Assembly: GCA_964510225.1 (NCBI GenBank)
Contig: CAZEAN010000109.1
Coordinates: 1-18,886, forward strand
Direction: 5' to 3'
Length of the DNA: 18,886 nt
Origin: CAZEAN01 sp964510225
GTDB lineage: Bacteria > Planctomycetota > Planctomycetia > Isosphaerales > Isosphaeraceae
Shown: one piece after another, positions 6,659 through 14,389 of the stretch
Position numbering within the stretch: the stretch's first letter is position 1
Layout: each line of letters begins with the position of its first letter
Notes under the pieces: generated by a model
Told to the model about the DNA's origin: nothing
What the model saw: the letters and a program-made list of their open reading frames with translations, nothing else
Database searches by the model: none
Program-made: the position numbers and the translations under genes

Positions 6659-8452
6659 ATGCTCAACACCAGATTGAAAGAGTATGTGACCACCCGGCTG
6701 CTTCCCCGAGTCCAAATGCCCGCGCAGTACGTCGGGGGGGAGCTCCATAGTATTCAGAAAGATCACGCCGAGTGTCGGGGAACCGTCGGCATCGCATTCC
6801 CCGATACTTATTCAATGGGGATGAGCCACCACGGTCTTCAGGTCTTATACAACATCATGAACCAGGAGGGCTGGGCCTGCGAGCGGGTTTTCACGCCACT
6901 GCCAGACTTCGAAGGCGAACTCCGAAGTCATGAGCTACCTCTCTATACACTTGAAACATTTACACCACTTAAAGACCTGGACTTGATCGGTTTCACACTC
7001 CAATACGAAATCTCCTACTCGAACATTCTGACGATGCTCGACCTTGGAGGAATCCCTCTTGAGGCGGAGAATCGGGGTGATGACGATACACTTGTGGTCG
7101 CGGGTGGACCTGGTGCACAAAATCCGGAGCTAATTGCCCCCTTTATCGATCTTTTTGTACTTGGTGATGGAGAGCCTAGCTTCCCTCTCGTCGCTGAGCG
7201 TTGGAAAGCAATGCAAGGGACCGGGCTCAGTCGTAATGAAAAACTCGCAAGAATCGCGAGCGAGGTTACATGGGCCTACGTCCCTCGGTTTTATCAACCG
7301 ATCTACAACGAAGATGGGATCCAAGTAGAGATTGTGAGGACCCGTGACGACGTACCGAGCCAGATCCGGCAGTGTGTCTCCGCCGATCTGGACACCACAC
7401 CGCTCCCGACCAAGCCGGTGGTCCCGTATGTTCAGACCGCGCACGACCGGATTGCGATCGAGATTATGCGTGGTTGCCCTTGGCAGTGCCGGTTCTGTCA
7501 GAGCACGACAATCAAGAGGCCGCTCCGGTACCGGAAGGTCGAAACGATTGTGGAGAACGCCCTAGAGACCTACAGGAACACAGGGTACGACGAGATTAGC
7601 TTGCTCTCACTCTCAACGAGTGACTACCCAAAGTTCGAGGAGTTGGTCACCCGGATGAGTGAGGTCTTCTCCCCTTTGGGTGTCACGATCTCACTCCCAA
7701 GCCTCCGGATTACGGAGATGCTCAAAAAGATCCCCGCCCTCTTGGAAGAGGGTCGGAGGGGAGGCTTGACCCTAGCGCCTGAAGTCGCCCGGGACGACAT
7801 GCGTGAACAGATCCGGAAGCCAATTAACAATCAAGACCTTTACGATGGTTGTCGCGAGGCATTTCGGCGCGGTTGGAAACGGGTCAAGCTTTACTTTATG
7901 TGTGGCCTCCCCGGAGAACGGCCAGTCGATCTCGATGGAATTGTCGAGATGTCCGAGACAATCGCACGGATCGGCAAAGAAGAGACCGGACGATTTGCTG
8001 AGGTCACAGCGAGTGTCTCGAACTTTGTTCCAAAGCCAGCGACACCATACCAGTGGAACGGCATGCAGCACCGTTCTTACTTCAAATGGGCTCATAAATA
8101 TCTGCGGTCCAAGGTCTCGCTCCGCTCGGTTCGGATCAAATGCCATGACATCGAGACGAGCATGCTCGAAGGAGTAATGACTCGGGGCGACCGCCGATTG
8201 GCCCCAGCGATCGTCGAGGCTTGGCGTCGAGGCGCTCGGCTCGATGCTTGGACCGAGTACTTCCAGCCGGAACTATGGCGGCAGACGTTCGAGGATCTTG
8301 GCGTTGATCTCGATTTCTACGTCCACAGGACTCGGGGAATCGACGAAGTTTTGCCCTGGGATCACCTCCACATCAAGAAGGGGCGACCGTATCTCGCCAA
8401 AGAACAAGGGCGTTCTGTGGTCCAGTTAGAGGCGATGGCTGGGGCATCGTAA
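6659..8452 (+). CDS. B12-binding radical SAM protein, TIGR03960 family
   Basis: A 597-residue protein. Residues about 5-30 (LPRVQMPAQYVGGE) form the conserved start of TIGR03960 proteins. Residues about 40-180 resemble a cobalamin-binding Rossmann-like domain ending in the VLGDGE motif. The radical SAM domain follows, with the [4Fe-4S] cluster cysteines C273, C277 and C280 (CPWQCRFC), then GLTLAPEVARDDMR and FMCGLPGE segments. The cytoplasmic enzyme should cleave S-adenosylmethionine to start a radical reaction; the substrate of the family is not established. In many bacteria it is fused to or followed by a DUF2344 (TIGR03936) partner, often near RNase G or rplU genes; neither is present here. 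The frame stays open to TTG 6533, but the 42 extra residues do not fit the family, so ATG 6659 is chosen. Its ribosome site is weak (AGAAG). A further gene follows after 74 nt. Confidence 0.88.
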   Translation: MLNTRLKEYVTTRLLPRVQMPAQYVGGELHSIQKDHAECRGTVGIAFPDTYSMGMSHHGLQVLYNIMNQEGWACERVFTPLPDFEGELRSHELPLYTLETFTPLKDLDLIGFTLQYEISYSNILTMLDLGGIPLEAENRGDDDTLVVAGGPGAQNPELIAPFIDLFVLGDGEPSFPLVAERWKAMQGTGLSRNEKLARIASEVTWAYVPRFYQPIYNEDGIQVEIVRTRDDVPSQIRQCVSADLDTTPLPTKPVVPYVQTAHDRIAIEIMRGCPWQCRFCQSTTIKRPLRYRKVETIVENALETYRNTGYDEISLLSLSTSDYPKFEELVTRMSEVFSPLGVTISLPSLRITEMLKKIPALLEEGRRGGLTLAPEVARDDMREQIRKPINNQDLYDGCREAFRRGWKRVKLYFMCGLPGERPVDLDGIVEMSETIARIGKEETGRFAEVTASVSNFVPKPATPYQWNGMQHRSYFKWAHKYLRSKVSLRSVRIKCHDIETSMLEGVMTRGDRRLAPAIVEAWRRGARLDAWTEYFQPELWRQTFEDLGVDLDFYVHRTRGIDEVLPWDHLHIKKGRPYLAKEQGRSVVQLEAMAGAS

Positions 8453-8526
8453 GCTCAACTCCATCCCTTGCACCAAACTTACTTCATTTCTGCACTTCGT
8501 TTCTCGATCAGATTTAGTCAACTCTC

Positions 8527-10125
8527 ATGAGTCGTGCCAAGGCTACCCGAACCGAGGTCCGTATTGCCTGGATCGCTTTGGTCGCGGGATTGGTCTGGAC
8601 CGTCCTCATACGACTCCCATTGATTCTCCACGCAGAACAACACCTCGATAGTGATCTTGCGGTTGATGGCTTGGTCTTGATCGATTCACTCGGAGGTCAG
8701 TGGCGTTGGCATTATCCGGGGACACCTCACATCGGGATCGCCCCGGTCTTGCTTTCCCTCGGACAGGGACTGTTGCTCGGTCCGACTGCAGAGGCGCTCG
8801 TCAGCGGTGGTACTGTCGCCTGGATCTTCGTGATCGTCACGATCTTTTGTCTCTGCTGGCGACTCGGTGGTCCGTCGATGGCCTCCTGGTCACTGATCCC
8901 TCTCGTGTTTTCGAATGTCGGCCTCACGTGGCTCTCGAGTCGGATTACGGGGGGGCACCTTCTGGCGGTTGCCTGGCATGCTGCTGCGCTCTGGGGATTT
9001 CATGCTTGCCTGACACGAACCAGGTTTGGATTCGTTTTCCTCCTTGGTCTCTGGTGTGGTCTCGGTTGGTGGCACGACTCGATTTTCCTCTTCTCGATCC
9101 TTGGAATTGGGCTCGCGAGTGCGGTCCGCTGGTGGTCGAATTGGGAGAATTCGGGGGCCTTCTTGATCCTTCTCACGTTTCTCCTCGGGCTCGTACCGGG
9201 GATTACGATGAAACAGTATGGAACGCAGTCAGATCCTCACAACGCTTATGGATCACAATTTGAAACCGTGTTGGATGCCTCGATTCTCCAAGAGCATAGT
9301 GCTATTTATGCGGGGCTCTGCGTACCAAGATTGGTGAGCGGGCATACGTTCCCCAGACTCGTTGCAGAACCGTCGAGGATCGATCCGATCGGTCGACCGA
9401 TCGGGCCGGTAGACCTTGTTGACTCGCCGAGCGGACTCGATCGGGCCGCGACAATGCTCGGTATCGGAATCTTTGTGTTGGGGGTTCTCAGAGTCGCTTG
9501 GAAGTCTCTCGCTGGCTGGAGTGTTCGACCTGAAAGCGCGACTTGTTTGGCGATGTTGGGAACATTTGGGTTAGTCAGTCTTGCCTTTGTAGTGAACCGA
9601 AATATCTATAATTCTGACAATTACCGTTATCTCGTGTTTGGGATCCTCCCATTCGCGGTTGGGTTTGGACTCCTCTCTCAACAACTGGCCCGCGTTCCTC
9701 GCGTTGGGATTCTGATGACTTCGGGAATTGCCTTAATTTTCGCGGTGGTCTTCACCTGGGACCTTGCGCGATGGTACCAGGGGCTGGGCTGGCTCAAGAC
9801 TGAAGTGCCCGAGAACAAGGACCTCGCCTTGATCGAAGCCGAACGAGCCGGAGCAACACACCTCTTTGGTGATTACTGGGTGGTGTATCGAGCGAGTTTT
9901 TTGAGCGGTGGCACCTTGGTTGGTGTCCCCTATCCGACCTTCCCGAACCGATTCCAGGATTGGTCCGAGGGTTTGGGTGTGGACCAAGGAGGGTTACTGA
10001 TTCTCGAGCGTCGGAAGAACTGGCAGCCTATGCTCCGTGCCAGTTGGGAACAAGCCCAGCGAGACCCTCGAGAGTGGAATCAACTCACGATTATGTTCCC
10101 AGAGCCAATTCCTGGAGCGCCTTGA
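8527..10125 (+). CDS. Polytopic membrane protein, GT-C glycosyltransferase-like
   Basis: A 532-residue integral membrane protein with about 11-12 hydrophobic segments. The first is near residues 13-35, most of the others fall between 70 and 230 and between 310 and 415, and a soluble tail of about 110 residues follows. The first non-membrane loop carries acidic residues (HLDSDLAVDGL), reminiscent of the acidic motif in the first periplasmic loop of GT-C glycosyltransferases such as the PMT/ArnT group. This supports but does not prove a role in moving sugars from lipid carriers on the outer face of the membrane. No specific family can be named from the sequence alone. No Shine-Dalgarno is visible before ATG 8527, which is not unusual in planctomycetes. 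The next gene starts 3 nt after the stop, so the two are translationally coupled and likely cooperate. Confidence 0.75.
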   Translation: MSRAKATRTEVRIAWIALVAGLVWTVLIRLPLILHAEQHLDSDLAVDGLVLIDSLGGQWRWHYPGTPHIGIAPVLLSLGQGLLLGPTAEALVSGGTVAWIFVIVTIFCLCWRLGGPSMASWSLIPLVFSNVGLTWLSSRITGGHLLAVAWHAAALWGFHACLTRTRFGFVFLLGLWCGLGWWHDSIFLFSILGIGLASAVRWWSNWENSGAFLILLTFLLGLVPGITMKQYGTQSDPHNAYGSQFETVLDASILQEHSAIYAGLCVPRLVSGHTFPRLVAEPSRIDPIGRPIGPVDLVDSPSGLDRAATMLGIGIFVLGVLRVAWKSLAGWSVRPESATCLAMLGTFGLVSLAFVVNRNIYNSDNYRYLVFGILPFAVGFGLLSQQLARVPRVGILMTSGIALIFAVVFTWDLARWYQGLGWLKTEVPENKDLALIEAERAGATHLFGDYWVVYRASFLSGGTLVGVPYPTFPNRFQDWSEGLGVDQGGLLILERRKNWQPMLRASWEQAQRDPREWNQLTIMFPEPIPGAP

Positions 10126-10128
10126 GCT

Positions 10129-12699
10129 GTGTCCTCCACCCCGAAAGATAAAAGTGCAGAGTCGACTAGAGGCGATCATCCGTTACCGTCACCGCGAGCC
10201 TTCGGCCTCGGCGATCTGATTGCGTTGACGATCTGGACAGTTGCGCTTGGGTTGTTTTTCCGCGATGTCCTCCTCTTTCGAGGAGCACTATTTTACTTCG
10301 ACATCACCGAGATTAACCTCCCGTACCGCGACTTTTTTGCTGATGAATTGAAGGCGGGGCGGTTCTCGATGTGGTTTCCAGGGCTTCATTGTGGAATGCC
10401 CCTCTACAGCGAGAGCCAGGCCGGTTATCTTCACCCACTCAAGTATCTCTTTTATCCGTGGTTAGAGACCTGGCAAGCGTTTGGACTCGATACGGTTGCG
10501 TCTGTCTGGCTGACTGGATTAGCCACTTACGGCTGGCTCCGTCGCCACGTAGGAGCAGTAGGTGCCCTCACAGGGGCTTCTCTCTTCGGTCTCAGTGGTT
10601 TTGTTTGGGCGCATTTGATCCACACCAGCATGATCAACGCCCTCATCAGCGTCCCGTTGGCGTTTTGGGCGTTGGAGTGTTGCTGGGACGGCGGGCGACT
10701 CCGTGGAATAGCGCTTGGTGGACTTGCAATGGCTTCCCAAGTTTTCGCGGGACACCTGCAAGACTTCCTCCTCACAGGAATCGGGCTCCTCTTGTATGGC
10801 CTTTATCGCTCAGTGACTGAGCGGGGAATAGGGAAGCGTTTGTTCGGGATCGGTGCAGCGTCCGGGATTATTTGTCTCGGAGTCTTGCTCTCGGCGATTC
10901 AATGGATCCCGTCGAAGGAACTGCTCGATCGGTCACCGAGAGCAGAGGGGCTTACTTGGGAGGAATTGACGTACGGCTCTTGGCATCCCGAGCTTCTCCC
11001 GACGCTCTTAGTCCGAGAGGCGTACGGAACTCGGGCCCGCGATACCGATTGGATGGACGGTTTCTACCCGTACCATGAAATGAACACCTATATGGGGATT
11101 CTAGGGCTAGGCCTCGCTGTACTGGGATTCGTCGGGCGATTGGATCGCTGGGTGGCGTTCTGGATCCTCTTCGGAAGCGTCGGTGGTCTTTTAATGCTCG
11201 GGCGATACACCGCGCTCATGGACTACGCACAGGAGATCCCAGTCATTGGAAGCTCTCGGATCCCGGTCCGCTTTCATCTCTGGGTCTCGATGGCGGTTGC
11301 TGCGCTCGCTGCCGTCGGAGTCGACCGACTTGCACGTCAGGGCGATCTCCGACTCAGGCCCGCCTTAGTTGTCATTGCCGCGTTGGTCGTGCTTTCGCTA
11401 CCGATTCTCTTTCTTGTCTACGGCCCGGTCTGGCAGGAACCCGATCGCTGGCCGAGGGAGTATCATCAGCTCCGCTATCAATGGCTCGGTAGTGAATTCA
11501 TCATCGCCAGCCTCCGAGGAGTTCTCCTGGCGGTGATCGGTTCGATTTGCGTCGTGATCGCGAAACGGACCCAAGGAACTCGACGGACGATCGCGGCTTC
11601 GATGCTTCCGGGATTGATTATCGTCGAGCTTCTGAGTGCACATGGAGAGGACGTCCCGACCGTCGATCCTTCGTATTGGACCGAACCACCGCCGAGTGCT
11701 GTTGTCATCGCGAGCGATCCCACACATGGACGAGTCTTCGGACTTGGTCGCTTTTCCGCAGGCGAGCCAGGTTATGCGTCAGTGCCAATCGACTTTCCCG
11801 CCTCACGAGATACCCTCGCTTGGAGCCTGGCGCCCGTCTTTGAGCTTCGGTCCTTGATGGGGGCGACGCCCATGATTCCGACGCGCTGGAAGCAGTTTAT
11901 GGATGCGACTGCTACATCCGACGCTCGTTTTGCCATCTCCGCGACCACACACGCTCTTACAGGCTATCCTGGCCAGTTTCCCGGTTGGGAACCTCCTGAG
12001 AAACTCGGGACGGCGTACGTCCATCGGATCCCCGATCCAGAATTGAGGGTCCGGCTGATGGGGCAGCCAGTTTACGCTGCGGACCAGCGCGAGGCCGTCC
12101 GGTTACTCCGACGCCTTGGACCGGAGATCCGTGACCGTCTCGTAGTGGAAGACCCCAATCGACCGCTCGATCCGAACACGATCGCGACCGGGAGCGCAAC
12201 AATCGTCGAAGAATTGCCTGACTTTCTCCGGATCAGGACTGAATCGACTGGAGCCTCCTATCTCGTTGTCGCCGATGGTTTTGATCCCGGGTGGTCAGCG
12301 ACGATAGACGGCGAACCCGCGGCGATCCATCCTGCTTTTGTTCACTTTCGGGCGCTTTATCTCCCGGAAGGGAGGCACGAGGTCGTCTTCCATTATCTCC
12401 CCGCCGGATTCAAACTTGGTTCCCTCATCACGGCTGCTGGGGTGCTCCTCTTCTTGGGATTTCTTCTTTACCCCCGACGGATTGCTGAGCTAGATCCAAC
12501 CCACAAGAGGCTCCAGTGGCCCCAATGGTGGCCTTCGGTGCCGATCGGAATCGCCATCCTCGTTGTTGCTCTCTCGGCGTTGAAGGTTGGGTCGGATGGG
12601 TTAAGTCTCCATCCACGTTGGGAAGGGAGCTGGCATACCTTCACCTGGGGAGCCGGCTTGGAAGCGATGCAACGCGAGCCGATCGTCCCTGACCAGTGA
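10129..12699 (+). CDS. YfhO-family membrane protein
   Basis: An 856-residue integral membrane protein. The N-terminal part has a first membrane span at about 30-50 followed by an extracytoplasmic loop (FDITEINLPYRDFF and MPLYSESQAGYLHPLK) typical of YfhO-type GT-C-like proteins. About 11-12 spans follow to residue 480, then a large periplasmic domain to about 760, ending with YLVVADGFDPGWSATIDG. That segment and the following PEGRHEVVFHY plus transmembrane helix are hallmarks of the YfhO C-terminus. One more span and a short tail close the protein. YfhO relatives are linked to glycosylation of lipoteichoic acid or other surface polymers in Gram-positives; in a planctomycete the acceptor is unknown. 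The start is GTG 10129, 3 nt after the upstream stop; the first in-frame ATG is about 80 codons on, inside the conserved loop, so GTG is preferred. Confidence 0.85.
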   Translation: MSSTPKDKSAESTRGDHPLPSPRAFGLGDLIALTIWTVALGLFFRDVLLFRGALFYFDITEINLPYRDFFADELKAGRFSMWFPGLHCGMPLYSESQAGYLHPLKYLFYPWLETWQAFGLDTVASVWLTGLATYGWLRRHVGAVGALTGASLFGLSGFVWAHLIHTSMINALISVPLAFWALECCWDGGRLRGIALGGLAMASQVFAGHLQDFLLTGIGLLLYGLYRSVTERGIGKRLFGIGAASGIICLGVLLSAIQWIPSKELLDRSPRAEGLTWEELTYGSWHPELLPTLLVREAYGTRARDTDWMDGFYPYHEMNTYMGILGLGLAVLGFVGRLDRWVAFWILFGSVGGLLMLGRYTALMDYAQEIPVIGSSRIPVRFHLWVSMAVAALAAVGVDRLARQGDLRLRPALVVIAALVVLSLPILFLVYGPVWQEPDRWPREYHQLRYQWLGSEFIIASLRGVLLAVIGSICVVIAKRTQGTRRTIAASMLPGLIIVELLSAHGEDVPTVDPSYWTEPPPSAVVIASDPTHGRVFGLGRFSAGEPGYASVPIDFPASRDTLAWSLAPVFELRSLMGATPMIPTRWKQFMDATATSDARFAISATTHALTGYPGQFPGWEPPEKLGTAYVHRIPDPELRVRLMGQPVYAADQREAVRLLRRLGPEIRDRLVVEDPNRPLDPNTIATGSATIVEELPDFLRIRTESTGASYLVVADGFDPGWSATIDGEPAAIHPAFVHFRALYLPEGRHEVVFHYLPAGFKLGSLITAAGVLLFLGFLLYPRRIAELDPTHKRLQWPQWWPSVPIGIAILVVALSALKVGSDGLSLHPRWEGSWHTFTWGAGLEAMQREPIVPDQ

Positions 12700-12723
12700 G
12701 TGAAGCACCAGGAGGGTTTCACT
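12699..12723. terminator. Small hairpin between convergent genes, possible shared terminator
   Basis: AGTGAA (12699-12704) pairs with TTCACT (12718-12723), and after a 2-nt bulge ACC (12707-12709) pairs with GGT (12715-12717), closing a 5-nt loop. It fills most of the 36-nt gap between the YfhO stop and the aroDE stop, the expected place for a bidirectional terminator. There is no T-run on either strand, so efficient intrinsic termination is doubtful. Confidence 0.35.
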
Positions 12724-12735
12724 AGGGATCCAGAC

Positions 12736-14232
12736 TCAGGTCTTGGCGACACTGAGCTTTCGTTTCACGACTGACCGCATCAGTTCTTCGTCGGCGTCGT
12801 TCCCTGTGAAGTGCTTGTACTGCAATGCTGCCTGACTCACGAACATGTCGACGCCAGATGCCGTCTTACAGTCACGTTCGCGTGCAAGCTTGAGGAACAT
12901 CGTATTCTCAGGATGGTAGACGGTATCGAAGACCAGCATCCCCGGCCGGAATGCAGCAGGGGGTACTGGTGTGTCATCGAGATGTGGATACATTCCGACT
13001 GGCGTCGCATTAATCAAGATGTCGCAGGGTGTTCCCGCACGCTGTGCCCAGGAGCCATGTCGACAACCGACGTCGGCCGCGACTTCCGCCGCTCGGTCTT
13101 CATGACGATTCATCAACGTGACCGCTGACCCTCGTTGGACCAAACCAGCGGCGATCGACCGCGCAACACCTCCAGCCCCAATGATCACAACGTGTTTGTC
13201 AATCAGTGGACTCAGATCGTCATGCGCACGGCCTCCCAATGCATCTTCGAGGACGTCGAGGGCTGCATGATAGTCTGTGTTGTAACCGGTCCACGAGTTC
13301 TTCTCAGAGATCAGCGTATTGCAAGCGCGGACGCGCTCGACTGCACCATCAGCGAGCTTGAGGAGCCGGACGGCTTCTTCCTTATGCGGGATTGTCACAC
13401 TGAGCCCCTTCCAGTCCATCCACATGATCGCGTCGAGTGATTGTTTGAGTTTCTCTTTGGGGATCAAGAGCGGCACATAAATTTTATTGAGCTTTTGCTT
13501 GATGAAACAGGCGTTATGGACTGTTGGGCTCAGGCTCTGGGCGATTGGGTCGCCGATGACACCGTAGAGTTCGGTCTCGGCATTAATCCGATCGTAGCCG
13601 TAGTCATCCCGGAGTTCAGAGAAGGAGAGCATTCCGGGAGCGAAGGTCCGTTCGGGGTTGAATCCAGCGTAGGTAAAAGGAGCGCCGTACTTTCGGTTCA
13701 CAACGCGCGTAAAAACACCGAGTGGCCCCATCGCGATCCCGATTGTTGGCGTCTTGGTTGAAGCCCGTTGACTTACCTCGAGGACCCGAGAGGCATCGCC
13801 GACCGAACGCGCCAGCGTCGCCACTTTGATCACATCAGGATCAGCTCGAAGTGCCTCTCCGACGATTTCTTCCAGATTATCCGGCGTTTCTTGAAAGTTG
13901 TGGTAGCTAATAATCCGTTTGGTCTTGCCGTAACGCGGGATCGAATGGGCAATGTCAACTTCAACGTCGATATAGTCAACGCCCGCAACGATTGCCTCGC
14001 GGATGATCATCCGCCGTTTATCCTCAGTCCCTCGGAAGAGGCCCCCGTCGATGGTCCGTCGGAGCGTGAAGACGATTGGGGTGAGCCGCTTTTCGAGGAT
14101 CCGTTTTAGGTCGATTTCGCTTCGGAGACAATCGATCCGGAGTTCGACCAATTCGGCACCGGCCTCCGCCGCTTCCTTCCATTCTTCCAGTAGAGTCCGA
14201 TGGCGTCCGCGCCCGATCGTGACACAAATCAT
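12736..14232 (-). CDS. aroDE: Bifunctional 3-dehydroquinate dehydratase / shikimate dehydrogenase
   Basis: A 498-residue fusion catalysing steps 3 and 4 of the shikimate pathway: 3-dehydroquinate to 3-dehydroshikimate, then NADPH-dependent reduction to shikimate. Residues 1 to about 215 are a type I (Schiff-base) dehydratase, with E30 in ELRID, catalytic H111 in SYHNF and the Schiff-base lysine K136 in DVIKVAT. Residues about 220-498 are AroE, with the substrate-binding serines S233/S235 in SLSPTVHN, catalytic K284 (TIPHK) and D320 (YNTDYHAAL), NADP-binding loop GAGGVA at 352-357, the NRHEDR segment at 375-380 (which replaces the usual NRT-type motif), and NATPVGM at 408-414. All key residues are present, so both halves should be active. 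A Shine-Dalgarno AGGTGG lies 7 nt before ATG 14232. It is the last gene of the minus-strand block, 157 nt after mutL. Such fusions are known in plants, chlamydiae and planctomycetes. Confidence 0.95.
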   Translation of the reverse strand: MICVTIGRGRHRTLLEEWKEAAEAGAELVELRIDCLRSEIDLKRILEKRLTPIVFTLRRTIDGGLFRGTEDKRRMIIREAIVAGVDYIDVEVDIAHSIPRYGKTKRIISYHNFQETPDNLEEIVGEALRADPDVIKVATLARSVGDASRVLEVSQRASTKTPTIGIAMGPLGVFTRVVNRKYGAPFTYAGFNPERTFAPGMLSFSELRDDYGYDRINAETELYGVIGDPIAQSLSPTVHNACFIKQKLNKIYVPLLIPKEKLKQSLDAIMWMDWKGLSVTIPHKEEAVRLLKLADGAVERVRACNTLISEKNSWTGYNTDYHAALDVLEDALGGRAHDDLSPLIDKHVVIIGAGGVARSIAAGLVQRGSAVTLMNRHEDRAAEVAADVGCRHGSWAQRAGTPCDILINATPVGMYPHLDDTPVPPAAFRPGMLVFDTVYHPENTMFLKLARERDCKTASGVDMFVSQAALQYKHFTGNDADEELMRSVVKRKLSVAKT

Positions 14233-14389
14233 TGGTAACCCACCTCTTCCACGGATCTCCGAGTGACGACCTCATCTACAACAAGATTGCCTCTTTCAGA
14301 GTACGGAAGCAACCAATGGTTCGATAGGGATTAAGAGCGAGTCGAGAACTTGGGAAATAGAGATTGGCCGCGATGGACCCTTGCGCTCT

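Noticed and set aside
7803..8177. Long alternative-frame ORFs inside the radical SAM gene and elsewhere
   Set aside because: They are shadows of well-supported genes, without their own domains or start signals.
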